Below, one piece after another: positions 50,676 to 62,200 of a stretch of DNA of 64,000 bases. Numbering within the stretch: the stretch's first letter is position 1; each line of letters begins with the position of its first letter. Source of the stretch: an uncultured Candidatus Poseidoniales archaeon. Its GTDB lineage: Archaea; Thermoplasmatota; Poseidoniia; Poseidoniales; Poseidoniaceae. The position numbers and the translations under genes are program-made. Under the pieces are notes generated by a model. That model was given only the letters and a program-made list of their open reading frames with translations, did not search any database and was not told the DNA's origin. The stretch lies in the NCBI GenBank assembly GCA_905182185.1, contig CAJJAP010000011.1, positions 50,621 through 114,620 on the forward strand, given 5' to 3'.

Positions 50676-52298
50676 TCACAACAGCTCATTTGGAACTGGT
50701 GTTTGGTCCATATGTAAGAATGCGTAAACAGCCCACCAAGTAACAATATCCCAAGAGTGAACGAGATTTGACTCACCTGTTGCATTATCAGTCATCATGT
50801 ATTCTTCCATAGTTGTCAATTTGTCACAGGTCTTGTGGTAGCATGGGTATCCATCTACGACCCCATTCCAACCAAGCGTAGCCACACCAATTTGTTGGAA
50901 TGAATCGTGGTCACTGCGAGCAGTTGGACTTTCATAAATAGCCACAGTATCTTGATAATTATTCTGCCACAAAGGACTTTCACCAGCAGATTCCCATTCA
51001 TTACGTCCATTTTCAATCTGATAAGAAAGGTCAAACGCATCAGCACCAATCCATTCTGCTAAATGATACATACCTGGTTGGTCAATAACGTCACCAGTGC
51101 CGTCAGGGCCAAGGTAAACAGAGAGTGCAAAATCACCAGGGTAATTGATGCCCGCCATATCGAGGTTGAGGTAATTGCTTACTGTCACCCCATCAGGGAT
51201 ATCTCCAGCAAATGCACCAGATCCCCAAAGGCCTTCTTCTTCTGAAGACCACAAACAGAACACCATTGTTCTTCTTGCATCAAAATCAGCAAGAACGCTT
51301 GCAGTAGTCAATACCATTGAAGTTCCAGCAGTGTTGTCATAAGCACCAGTTCTTGTTCCGTATCCCTGTTCATCAGTTCCCGGGATAAGTCCAATTGGAG
51401 ATGCATAAGGTGCGATGTCAAAGTGTGCACCAAAGACCAACCATTCATCTGGATAAACAGTACCGGTTTTGTAGCCACAAATATTGACTGCCCACAAAGT
51501 TCCACTTTGGAAACGGTGAACATCAACATCTAAACCATATCCAACCATTACACCTTCAAAGTAGGTAATCGCATCTTCATATGCAGGGTTTCCGTTACCA
51601 ATCCAACGGTCAAGGTATCCAACAGCACCATCAGCAAGATCGGTAGGGTCAGAGGTTTCATCAGTGATGAAATCAACCCATTCATAGACATCTCGTCCGT
51701 TGAGCCATCCTCCACTTGCTCCGACTCCGTTTTCTTCAGACAAGTCATCTCGTTGGTCTCGAACAGTACTCAAGTGTTTCACAACAACATCTCCACCGGT
51801 GTCGTTAGCAGGAATAATCCACGGAAGAAGCCCTCCTCCGTCTTCGTTTTCAGAAGCCATAATCGCCGAACCACTACTCATATCCTCGTGCCACATCATC
51901 CACGATTCATCAGCAGCACGAATTGGCCAATTTTCACGACCATACTTACCCATCAGCAAAACAATATCATCGTTTCGAGGAGGGAATAGTACCTTTATCG
52001 TGACTTCCTCACCACTTCGCAAATCGAGAACAGTACCATTTTGGGCTCGTAGTGAGCCAGGGTCTTGAATAAAGTAAGGGATGAAGACACTCATGTCTGC
52101 ATCAGCTTTGAAGGTTGTAGAAACCCATTCACCACCAGGAATGGTCATAGAATTATTGGTTGAACCGCCTTCAACTTCAATTGACAGAAGATCCGCAGCG
52201 GGGAGAGAAGAATCCCCACTATCTCCGAAACAACCAGCAAAGGATGCTGAAAACATCAGTAAAACCAACATTCCAGCACGGGTATAGGTAGAGCGCAT
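50676..52298 (-). CDS. Secreted M28-family zinc aminopeptidase lipoprotein, copy 2
   Basis: 540 residues with a lipoprotein signal (MLVLLMFSASFAGCFG). Same order as copy 1: an N-terminal beta domain, then FGAHFDIAPY, GAYDNTAGTSMVLTTA, LWSSEEEGLWGSGAF, NLDMAGINYP and RSDHDSFQQ, so all zinc ligands are present. The two proteins share blocks such as TDLADGAVGYLDRW and a CYHKTCD/CYHQTCD near the end, showing tandem duplication followed by divergence. It likely degrades protein detritus or external peptides, as expected for marine heterotrophs. Confidence 0.9.
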   Translation of the reverse strand: MRSTYTRAGMLVLLMFSASFAGCFGDSGDSSLPAADLLSIEVEGGSTNNSMTIPGGEWVSTTFKADADMSVFIPYFIQDPGSLRAQNGTVLDLRSGEEVTIKVLFPPRNDDIVLLMGKYGRENWPIRAADESWMMWHEDMSSGSAIMASENEDGGGLLPWIIPANDTGGDVVVKHLSTVRDQRDDLSEENGVGASGGWLNGRDVYEWVDFITDETSDPTDLADGAVGYLDRWIGNGNPAYEDAITYFEGVMVGYGLDVDVHRFQSGTLWAVNICGYKTGTVYPDEWLVFGAHFDIAPYASPIGLIPGTDEQGYGTRTGAYDNTAGTSMVLTTASVLADFDARRTMVFCLWSSEEEGLWGSGAFAGDIPDGVTVSNYLNLDMAGINYPGDFALSVYLGPDGTGDVIDQPGMYHLAEWIGADAFDLSYQIENGRNEWESAGESPLWQNNYQDTVAIYESPTARSDHDSFQQIGVATLGWNGVVDGYPCYHKTCDKLTTMEEYMMTDNATGESNLVHSWDIVTWWAVYAFLHMDQTPVPNELL

Positions 52299-52445
52299 AG
52301 CCGTTCCAATTGAACGGTATTGTTGAACCCAACGGTTCCAAGTTAGAAAGGCACTTTGTACAATTGGGTGCTAGTTTCCATTCACCGGAAACTCACTTCC
52401 AATAAAAGGCGAAGCGTTAAGGGGGGCTGGTAATCCGGTTTACCC

Positions 52446-53255
52446 ATGGCAACTGTCCATTTAGGTCAGAAGCGCCGGGTCCTAGCCCGCGCAATTCCGG
52501 ATAGTTATTCCGATGCCTTAGCCAATTATTTTGGAACAGGTCCAACCGATTTGGTCCTTGCCAGAAAGCAACATTCAGCCTATTGTCAAACCCTTGAAAA
52601 TGCAGGACTGCAAGTAATTATTTTAGATACAGACAACAATCACCCCGATTGTTTATTCGTTGAAGACCAAGCGATTGTTATCGATGGTCATGTTCTACTT
52701 CCGATTCCAGGACACCCCTCAAGAGTCGCCGAACAACCACCGATAGCAGAGTTTTTGACTCAGCAATATGGCTCAGATAAAATACAACACATGGGATCTA
52801 ATTGTAAAATGGATGGAGGGGATATACTTCGTCTTGGAGACTTATTTTTCGTTGGCCGTTCTAGCAGAACAAATGATGCGGGGATATCAGTCCTAAGAGA
52901 ATTGCTTGATAGACTTGGACATGAACTCAGAGTAATCGACCTGCCCCAACAAGCACTACATCTGACCAGCGTTTCTTCAACTCCAACCGATACAATTATT
53001 TTCACCGCAGAGGGCTATCTTTCCGAACAAGATTTCGGACAATTGCCTGAAGGTTGCGAAATCCGATGGATGCCTAAACAAGAAGTCTATGGCTGCAACA
53101 CCATCGGTTTAGATAACGGCCAAGTGTTAGTTGCTGAAGGACACCCTACGGTTCTCTCAACATTAGAGGAATTGGGCCTTAAGCCAATAATAATGGATAT
53201 GAGCCAAATTAAAGCAGCGGATGGCTCACTGACCTGCCTTTCAATATTTTATTGA
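52446..53255 (+). CDS. Dimethylargininase/amidinotransferase-superfamily hydrolase (DDAH-like)
   Basis: 269 residues. Conserved blocks of the family are present: FVEDQAIVIDG, SNCKMDGGDILRLG, VGRSSRTNDAGI, a His in HLTSVSSTP and the catalytic Cys in DGSLTCLSIFY. DDAH turns methylated arginines into citrulline and methylamines; relatives act as arginine deiminase. Which arginine derivative is used is uncertain. The end overlaps the convergent neighbouring gene by 7 bases. No arginine catabolism genes are near. Confidence 0.9.
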   Translation: MATVHLGQKRRVLARAIPDSYSDALANYFGTGPTDLVLARKQHSAYCQTLENAGLQVIILDTDNNHPDCLFVEDQAIVIDGHVLLPIPGHPSRVAEQPPIAEFLTQQYGSDKIQHMGSNCKMDGGDILRLGDLFFVGRSSRTNDAGISVLRELLDRLGHELRVIDLPQQALHLTSVSSTPTDTIIFTAEGYLSEQDFGQLPEGCEIRWMPKQEVYGCNTIGLDNGQVLVAEGHPTVLSTLEELGLKPIIMDMSQIKAADGSLTCLSIFY

Positions 53256-53668
53256 AAACGACCACTTTCATCATAGACGGAATCGTGCCAACGCATTATG
53301 GCAAGTTCAGCTTCATCAGAAGTCTTACAGATGACAACATCATTCTCAAAGACTCCAGAGGATTGAGAATCTGCAAGAGTAATATTTCCTTTAACAGCGA
53401 TTACTTCGATCATTTTTTTGTGGTCTCTAAAAATCCCTAACTCAAAAACAATCCATGGCTCATCATTACCAACCAAGGAGTCGAACATCTCTGAAAACAA
53501 GAATTCCGCTAAATCAGTAGCGTTGTAGAATGAACATAAACTGCTTAATGTTTCCATTAATGCTTGAGACTTATCACCAAGGACTTGGGAAACACTATCG
53601 ATTATTCTAGATTTACACAAAGTCAACAATGGCCTTTGCTCTTCATCCATAGTCTGGCCACCATCCAC
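53249..53668 (-). CDS. Soluble protein of unknown function
   Basis: 139 residues starting at ATG 53668; ATG 53650 is also possible. An alpha/beta order (LLTLCKSRIIDSVSQVLGD, AEFLFSEMFDSLVG, PWIVFELGIFRDHKKM, VFENDVVICKTSDEAELAI) suggests a small enzyme or binding domain without recognised catalytic residues. It ends inside the 3' end of the DDAH gene, convergently. The next gene on the same strand lies upstream. Confidence 0.55.
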   Translation of the reverse strand: MDGGQTMDEEQRPLLTLCKSRIIDSVSQVLGDKSQALMETLSSLCSFYNATDLAEFLFSEMFDSLVGNDEPWIVFELGIFRDHKKMIEVIAVKGNITLADSQSSGVFENDVVICKTSDEAELAIMRWHDSVYDESGRFQ

Positions 53669-53690
53669 TCCTAATTGACAATTTGTTAAT

Positions 53691-54548
53691 TCAAAGCAGA
53701 TTAACGTTAGAAATCAAATCTAATATATAGCGAATTAAAACTATAATTAACAAACCAAAGAAAACACTCATTACCACTTTTGTTGGTAGATATTTCAGCC
53801 CAACCTTAGCCCCAATTTGAGCGCCAATGAAGGTTGTTATTATTGCACTAGGGCCGAACAGCAAGATGTTTTCATCGGATAAAAACGCCAACTGTCCTGC
53901 TGATAATGCAAAACTGTGAATGATAACTGCAAACGGTACGACCACCATCATTATTCCAAAAGAAGTACCTATGGCAGTACGGGTTTTCAAATCAGTATAC
54001 TGACGCAATAATGGAATATTTATAATGCCAGAACCAATTCCTAAAACAGCAGAAAGTATGCCGCCAATACCAGAACCAATAATCAAAGGAGCCTGTTTAA
54101 TTCCCTGCTCCCCAGTCACTTCAACAGCAGAGACTGCATCTGCTTTGATTTTGTTCCAAGTTTTTTGAATAGCCCATAAAATCATCATAATACTAACCAC
54201 TTTGAAGGCCAATTCCATTTTATCCCCCAAGAGACTTACTATCAATACACCGATCATAACACCAGGAATTGCGCCCCACAAAGCACTATTGCGCACTTCA
54301 GTAGACCAATGCCCTTGTTTGCGATGAGCTAAACCTGAACCATAGGATACAACAGTGGTTAGGGTTAATGAAACCATTATCAAAGCACCATCAATTTCCC
54401 AACCTGCTACGTAGTGCAAAATTGGAACGAACAGCAAACCTCCACCCAAGCCGAGAGGGGCGAATAGTAAACTGGTTACGAAGACCAAGCCGAGAACGAG
54501 GGCTAGGGTCATCACATCCATATCAGTCGCTTGAACAATATTGTTCAT
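53691..54548 (-). CDS. TauE/SafE-family exporter, copy 2
   Basis: 285 residues with about eight helices. The N-terminal repeat has LLFAPLGLGGGLLFVPIL and the second GGILSAVLGIGSGIINIPLL with TRTAIGTSFGIMMVVVPF, typical of TauE/SafE proteins. It moves sulfite, sulfonates or related anions. The copy at 40673 shares only the family pattern. The 54549-54764 gap before the HTH regulator holds a weak minus-strand frame. Confidence 0.85.
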   Translation of the reverse strand: MNNIVQATDMDVMTLALVLGLVFVTSLLFAPLGLGGGLLFVPILHYVAGWEIDGALIMVSLTLTTVVSYGSGLAHRKQGHWSTEVRNSALWGAIPGVMIGVLIVSLLGDKMELAFKVVSIMMILWAIQKTWNKIKADAVSAVEVTGEQGIKQAPLIIGSGIGGILSAVLGIGSGIINIPLLRQYTDLKTRTAIGTSFGIMMVVVPFAVIIHSFALSAGQLAFLSDENILLFGPSAIITTFIGAQIGAKVGLKYLPTKVVMSVFFGLLIIVLIRYILDLISNVNLL

Positions 54549-54766
54549 TAAGTTACGCAGACCACAGTAGTGATATTCTCCTTTTGATTACAAAGCAGAG
54601 TGTAGGATTCGAAGTGAGAAGTTACCTCTTTGTCCCAGTAGAAGAACTTGCCATCATCTCCTCGGATGAAGCATTCCCAAACAGAACAACAGTACGGTGT
54701 GCAAAGGAATAAGTCATACCCATGGTTGTTTGAAATTATGGGAGGCTTGAAAGCAAGTGGAGACAT
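54548..54766 (-). CDS. Possible 72-residue Cys-rich protein
   Basis: ATG 54766 to TAA at 54548 encodes NHGYDLFLCTPYCCSVWECF, FIRGDDGKFFYWDKEV and a Thr/Val-rich end. The aromatic and charged pattern looks protein-like, with five cysteines, but the start codon sits on the likely promoter and start of the divergent HTH gene, so the call is weak. Confidence 0.3.
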   Translation of the reverse strand: MSPLAFKPPIISNNHGYDLFLCTPYCCSVWECFIRGDDGKFFYWDKEVTSHFESYTLLCNQKENITTVVCVT

Positions 54767-55437
54767 GCGGTATTTTCAGATTCGTATTTTACATGAACAA
54801 GCCCAGCATCTACCTGGTTCAATCATTACAAAATATTTCAGTAAATTGGAATTAGATTACTGGAACAGGGGTTACAGATTCGCTTCCGTCGTGTATAGTG
54901 AAAGTTGAACATGATGGCATCGACATCATGAGTATTAAAGATGAAATTAAAGGGGGACTCATCATCGATCAAATCCTTCAGGAAGGCGATGGTTTTGCAT
55001 ATCTGAAGGCGAGAACTCCAGGGCCAATTCAACAACTCATTGCTAAGGAAGATGAAGCATGGATTATGCCACCAACTTATCTTTCGAGAGAGGATGGTTT
55101 TTTCATGACCATTCATGGGACCTCTGATGGAATGAAAAGACTCAAAGATAAATTAGAAACTCTTATTCCGGAAAAAATGAAAATGAAACTCTCTACTCCA
55201 CTCGCTGGCAATTTGGTAAGTATCCCAATACTGCATGATAAGCGAAGTTTAGTGATAAAAACTGCAGTTGAAATGGGGTATTACGAGACTCCTAAAAAAT
55301 GCAATCAAACCGATCTTGCTGATTTTTTTGGGTTGAAGCAAGCAACTGTAGCCGAACATTTACAGCATGCTGAAAATATCATCCTCAATTCTTGGGCCAA
55401 ACAAGTGCCGAGTTCAAAGCCCTCTAAGCGTAATTAA
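54765..55437 (+). CDS. Bat-type HTH regulator (HTH_10), split by a +1 frameshift
   Basis: From ATG 54765 the first frame reads MRYFQIRILHEQAQHLPGSI and YFSKLELDYWNRGYRFAS, then stops at 54908. The next frame, open from GTG 54898, continues VKVEHDGIDIMSIKDEIKGG and ends with the helix-turn-helix TDLADFFGLKQATVAEHLQH, the bacterio-opsin-activator (HTH_10) signature. One base too many near 54880-54895 explains the break. The joined protein of about 223 residues has the usual N-terminal sensor-like part plus HTH. The 3' end overlaps the convergent LysE-type gene by 24 bases. Confidence 0.75.
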
Positions 55438-56025
55438 AGTTGCCAATAGAAGCATTAAAGTTCCCAAAATGGTGAATGCTTTTTTGACAACCCTTGGTTC
55501 GTTTGCTTTTGATTTTATTTTCTCTCCAAGATTGGACCAGATAATCATAGCCACAATCCCACCGCTTGTCGTAATGAGTGATATTGTTGTAATTCCAACA
55601 ATTCCACCGCCAAAATCATTCAAAAACTTAGCCATTAACATGAAGACCATGGCCCATTCTTTACCATTCACAAATTGCATGAAGACGCCGGTTTTGAAAC
55701 CTAACTTTGGAATCTCTTCGGGAAAGTCTTGTATTCTTTCAGAACGTCCAAGATAGAGGATTAAAAAGGCGATTAAAAACATGAACAAAGAACCGATGAT
55801 ATTGATCGCCACGCCAAATGGCCCTTCTTCATCAAAGGAGTCTACAGCGAAACCACAAACGAAATGGATCGACATGAAACCGAGCGCCATTCCGGCGATG
55901 AGTGGAACATTGCTCTTTTTACCGTGTACAACCGCATGAACGGTGCAGGTGACGTTATTTGGACCCGGGACAATCAAACCTGCTGAAAGCAACATGAGCA
56001 AGTAGAGCAATGAGTCCCACGGCAT
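55414..56025 (-). CDS. LysE/RhtB-family amino acid exporter
   Basis: 203 residues with six hydrophobic segments. The N-terminal signature LLMLLSAGLIVPGPNNVTCT (P-G-P-N) is that of LysE/RhtB translocators, and NGKEWAMVFMLMAKFL is another typical block. It exports amino acids or related small molecules across the cytoplasmic membrane. The adjacent convergent Bat-type regulator may control it, but the overlap of 3' ends is the only sign. Confidence 0.85.
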   Translation of the reverse strand: MPWDSLLYLLMLLSAGLIVPGPNNVTCTVHAVVHGKKSNVPLIAGMALGFMSIHFVCGFAVDSFDEEGPFGVAINIIGSLFMFLIAFLILYLGRSERIQDFPEEIPKLGFKTGVFMQFVNGKEWAMVFMLMAKFLNDFGGGIVGITTISLITTSGGIVAMIIWSNLGEKIKSKANEPRVVKKAFTILGTLMLLLATLITLRGL

Positions 56026-56258
56026 GTTTGTGAACCGATAGAGATGGTATATGTCATCTCCTATGAAGAAATTTGACCCTTCTCTTCGGTTCAGGTCGCA
56101 TCAAATCAGCCTTTCCGGCTCTTAAGCCCCCTTTTTGCGATAAAATACATCATGAGTGAGGAAATTATAGGGTCAAATACAAAGTGTGGCGCCTTCTTGG
56201 CGCGAGCATGTATGCTACCGATAATATAGGGACGAGCCGTGTTTTTGGTTTGAAATCT

Positions 56259-59200
56259 ATGAAATCACTCCTTCTTGCCGTTTTAATGGTCTCAATGTCC
56301 CTTTCTGTGGGCCTTGTAGAACTGAACAAAGCCCCTTGGCTTGTTGAAGACGGTGAAAGTGAACTTGGAGAGGCCAACACCCCCATGTACACAACTGCAC
56401 CTTCGATTTCCTATTCCTCAAGCACGCTCGCTCTTTCCAACAACACCGCCATGACGCCAGTGACAGCGACGAATTCAGGTGGTACGGTTGGAGTTCCGGT
56501 GGCAATGGAACTCAGTAGCCTCAATGAACGGCTGTCTGTAGCCCTTGATTCTGATGGATACAGGCATGTTTCCGCTTCCGACACCACCAGATATGACCTC
56601 ATATATGCGACCGACACCAGTGGGGCTTGGGTCAACATAACCGTTGATGCTCCAGGACAGGTCGGGCTACTACAACTCAATCGCTGTTGATTCTGAAGAC
56701 GTCGTGCATATTGCCTACTTACAGCCTTAAGGATGATACGAACGCACTTACTCAAGACCTCAAGTACGCTACGTGCGCATCATCATGCGCATCAGCATCT
56801 TCATGGTCAAACATCACCATTGACGCCACTGAGTGTAGGCTATAGCACCTCCATCGCAGTTGATTCAAATGATGGAGTGCATATTTCCTACACCGATCTT
56901 AACGAACGATGCACTGAAGTATACGATGTGCTCCTCATCTTGTGGTACAGCATCTTCATGGTCGAATGTTTCTGTTGACGATATAGGAACCGGTGATCTT
57001 AAACCAACTGATATCGCGATTGATTCAAACGATGCAGTACACATCACCTACCATTGGCAAGGAATCAGTAATCTCAACGTACGATATGCCACGTGTACTA
57101 CCTCGTGTGCATCGGCATCCTCATGGACAAACACATCAGGTATTAGCCTCAGCAACATACACGAGTGGCACTCGCAATTGATTCAAACGACGCACTGCAC
57201 ATTGCTGGCTATGATTTGACAATAAGGATATCTATTTACCTCGCATGTACCTCTTCATGTACTTCCTCCTCTTCATGGTCAAATATTAGCGCTGTTACCA
57301 CTGGCAATGTTGGTGGACGACCTTATCAATTGCAGTTGATTCTACGAATAATCCACACATATCCTATCAGGAATGGTGTGTTTGGCATCTTCTTCGGTGA
57401 GACTTGGTTACGCCACTTGCACTTCATCGTGTCTAACTGCCTCAAGCTTTTGGACTCACGGTACTGTTGATGACACCGCCAACTCCGGCTGGTACATCAA
57501 TTGCAGTCAATCACAACAACAATAGCGTACATATCGTCCATGCCGTTTACGGTACTGGCGATGTTCACTACCTCGGCTCAGACACTGCTCCATATACCGT
57601 AAGTCCCGACCTTCCAAGTGGTTTGAGTTTGGATTGGAGCAGCGGAAAAATTTCTGGGACACCGAGAGAACTCTCCACCTCCACGATCTACACCATTACG
57701 GCAAGAAATGCACATGGTTCGGATACCGCAACACTGACCATTTCGGTCAACGCACCACCTTCGCTGTCCTACGATTTGGGTACAGGAAACAGCACTTCAG
57801 TCTATTCCAACAAACAGGTTGCTGCAGGATTCCAACACACCTGCGCCATTCTTGACAATGGTTCTGTGATGTGCTGGGGAGCGAATGCCTGGGGACAATT
57901 AGGCAATGGTGGAACAGGCGGCGAACACATACCCGTTTGGGCTGATCTTGGCACGGATAGGACCGCCGTTGCGATCACTACTGGACACGACACTCCTGCG
58001 CCATTCTGGACAACGGTTCAGTTTCCTGTTGGGGACGGGGAGTTTATGGGCAATTAGGTAACGGAGGAACATCAAGTCAATACTCACCAACGCTCACCAG
58101 CAGCCTTGGAACCGGCCGTACGGCCGTAGCGATTTCTGCAGGAACTATCACACCTGCGTCATTCTTGACAACGGTTTAGTTTCCTGTTGGGGATTCGGGA
58201 TTTCAGGACGCTTGGGTAACGGAGGTACATCACAGTCAATACTCACCAACGCTCACCAGCAGCCTTGGTACCGGCCGTACGGCCGTAGCGATTTCTGTTG
58301 GACAATTTCACTCCTGTGTCATTCTTGACAGCGGTTCAGTTTCCTGTTGGGGGTCTGGAAGTGATGGACAATTAGGTAACGGAGGAACATCACAACAAAA
58401 CTCACCAACGCTCACCAGCAGCCTTGGAACCGGTCGTACGGCCGTAGCGATTTCTGCTGGAGACATCCACACCTGTGCCATACTTGACAACGGTTCAGCC
58501 TCATGTTGGGGGGAGGGAAGTAAAGGACGATTGGGTAACGGAGGTACATCACAACAAAACTCACCAACGCTCACCAGCAGCCTAGGAACCGGCCGTACGG
58601 CCGTAGCGATTTCTGGTGGAGCCAAACACACCTGCGCCATTCTTGACAGCGGTTCAGTCTCATGTTGGGGGATTGGAGGGGATGGCCAACTGGGTGACGG
58701 GGGAACATCAGATCAAAACTCACCAACGCTCACCAGCAGCCTTGGAACTGGCCGAACGGCAGTTGCGCTTGAGAATGGACACGCCCACGCCTGTGCCATT
58801 CTTGACGACGCTTCCATGAAGTGTTGGGGAAATGACAACACCAAGCAGTTAGGCAATGGAGCCACAGACAGCACCGGCGACCCACCCGTTTTGGTATCAG
58901 GCAGTCATACGTGGGACTCTACGATGGTTTCTGGTTCATCAAGTACCGTTTACCTTGTACAGAATGCGCTTATGAGTTCACTTTCTCCAACGTTAGACGC
59001 TGGCTTCGGTGCACCCACTTCATGCAACCAAACGGGGCTACCTTCTGGCCTTTTACTTAGCACCACATGCGTGCTCTCAGGAACACCGACAACGTTGGGC
59101 AGTACAACGCTGACAATTATCCCCTCGAATGCAGAAGGTAATGGTTCTGCAGCTATTTTTATCGTCACTGTGAATGCTTCAGGTGGTTCAATCACCATCA

Positions 59201-62200
59201 ACACAACCTCCACCGAAGGTGGCGTGGGCAGTGCCATCTCAGACATCACCATGTCGTACACACACACCGCCAGCATTCCAAATTGGGTCTCAGGTGTGAC
59301 CAACAGCACAATTAATCCAGCCGCCTCAATTCCAAATGGAGGGTCTTCAAAATCTTCAATCAATTCAGGTCAAAACGGAGACATCGCAGCTGTGTATTCA
59401 GTGAACCAAACCGGCGCAACCTCAGCCAATCTTACCTTGCTCTACAAATGGAACGGAGCATGGACAGAGAGCACACTTGACAGCAGTGTCGATACGGACG
59501 TCGCATCGGTTGCTATTGACCGACAGGGAGCACTTCACATCGGGTACGTCGATAAGGATAATGCCAAGCTGAAGTACGCTACCAATGCAACTGGGTCTTG
59601 GGTCATAGAGACATTGGGTGATGCAGCCACTGATCAATCAGCACATACGGCAATTTCAGTGCATTCGGTCACAAATGCTGTTCATATCATGGCCGTGAAC
59701 GGTTCGAACTCAAATGCAGGCGTGAAGCATTACACAAACGAAACAGGTACCTGGCTCGACTCAACCATTTCTGACCCATTAGAAGATGAAGGGTATGGCG
59801 TTAAGGCTGATCTTGACTTCGATGGTAATCTGCACGTTGTTTTCAGAAGAGAAGCCAACAGTGTCGGGAACCCTGCCTATGACCACTTAATACTGGCCAG
59901 TCGAATAAACGGAGTTTGGCAAAACCAGACCATTACAGAGTGTGCAAGCATTGGCTGGGATAACAATCCTGACATGGCCATTGATTCACAGGGACAAATT
60001 CACGTAGCATACAATGGTAAGCTCAATCAAGGAAAGACTCTATATCATGGAGTACTAACAAGTGTTAACCCAAGCAGCAGTTTGGTTTCAACCCAAATAG
60101 ATATCATAGGATTATATCCAGCTTTGGCCATTGATTCAAACGACAATCTGCACCTTTCCTATCACACTGCTGGTTCTGCCAAGAATCAAAATTACACAAC
60201 AAATACCTCTGGTTCTTGGAGTACACCAATCGAAACGAGCGCCACTGCCGGCGGCATTCATGGGGCTTATTTCGCTGAAATGACCACGGATTCCAATGAT
60301 GATGTGTTTATCCTTGCCTTCGGGGAAGTAGTTTCCAGTTGCAAAAGTTGTGACATTCGAATAACCAGAATTCAAGGGTTAGGACCAAGTCTTGCGATCA
60401 ATCCGATTTTCGAGGTATCACCACCACTCCCAGATGGACTGAACATGAACTGGCACAACGGTACCATTTCTGGAACACCGACTGAAACCCACGCGAACAC
60501 TACACACACCGTCACAGTGACTGCCTTTGGCGCAACCACAACTGAAACATTCACACTTATGGTCATTGAAGCACCTAACATTTCGTATGGCCAATCATCG
60601 TACACGTTCACCAATAATACCGCTCTTAGCGGAGTGACGCTCACCAACACCGGTGGTGCACCGTCAGGAACACCGCTCTATGCGAAAGATGGAACGTTAC
60701 CAACAGGAATTCAATTCAACAGTATGACTGGAGAAATCTATGGGATTCCATATGGATTTTGGTCTACTACATTTACCGTTTGGGCGAACAATTCTGCGGG
60801 CAGCAATTCGACAACAATTACCATCAACGTTCAAGAAGAAGCTCCTGACATTGCGTACGCAGGTTCACCGTTCACGTTCACCAAGAACACCGAAGTCGTT
60901 GGAGAAACACCAACCAACGCTGGTGGTGCGGTAAGCACATGGGCAATTCACCCAGAAGCATCTTCGCTACCAAACGGTCTCTTGTTTGGTCCGTCCAACG
61001 GAACCATCTACGGAACACCGACCACTGTGGTCTCTTCAGCCGTTACGTTCACCGTTTGGGCGAACAATTCTGCCGACAGCAATTCGACAACCATTTCGAT
61101 CACCGTTCAAGATGAAGATGCTGATATTTCGTACGCAGGTTCACCGTTTACGTTCACCAAGAACAGTCTTGTGAGCGGCGCAACGCCAACCAACGTTGGT
61201 GGAGTACCAGATGCTTGGGCTATTGATCCAGAAATCTCCACAACGATACCAGGACTTTCGTTCAACACCGCAACGGGTGCTATCACCGGTACGCCAACAG
61301 GAGTACATTCAGCCGCTACGTTCACCGTTTGGGCGAACAATTCCGCAGGTGATATTTCGACAACCATTTCGATCACCGTTCAAGATGAAGCATGCCTGAC
61401 ATTTCGTACGCAGGTTCACCGTTTACGTTCACCAAGAACAGTCTTGTGAGCGGCGCAACGCCAACCAACGTTGGTGGCGCACCAGATGCATGGGCTATTG
61501 ATCCAGAAATCTCTACCACGATTCCAGGACTTTCGTTCAACACCGCAACGGGTGCTATCACCGGTACGCCAACAGGAATACATTCAGCCGCTACGTTCAC
61601 CGTTTGGGCCAACAATTCCGCAGGTGATATTTCGACAACCATTTCGATCACCGTTCAGGACGAAGCAGCCGATATTTCGTACGCAGGTTCACCGTTTACG
61701 TTCACCAAGAACGGTCTTGTGAGCGGTGCAACGCCAACCAACGTTGGTGGCGCACCAGATGCTTGGGCTATTGATCCAGAAATCTCCACAACGATACCAG
61801 GACTTTCGTTCAACACTGCAACGGGTGCTATCACAGGTACGCCAACAGGAGTACATTCAGCCAGCACGTTCACCGTTTGGGCCAACAATTCCGCAGGTGA
61901 TATTTCGACAACCATTTCGATCACTGTTCAAGATGAAGCATGCTGACATTTCGTACGCAGGTTCACCGTTTACGTTCACCAAGAACGGTCTTGTGAGCGG
62001 TGCAACGCCAACCAACGTTGGTGGCGCACCAGATGCATGGGCTATTGATCCAGAAATCTCTACCACGATTCCAGGACTTTCGTTCAACACCGCAACGGGT
62101 GCTATCACCGGTACGCCAACAGGAGTACATTCAGCCACTATGTTCACCGTTTGGGCCAACAATTCCGCAGGTGATATTTCGACAACCATTTCGATCACCG

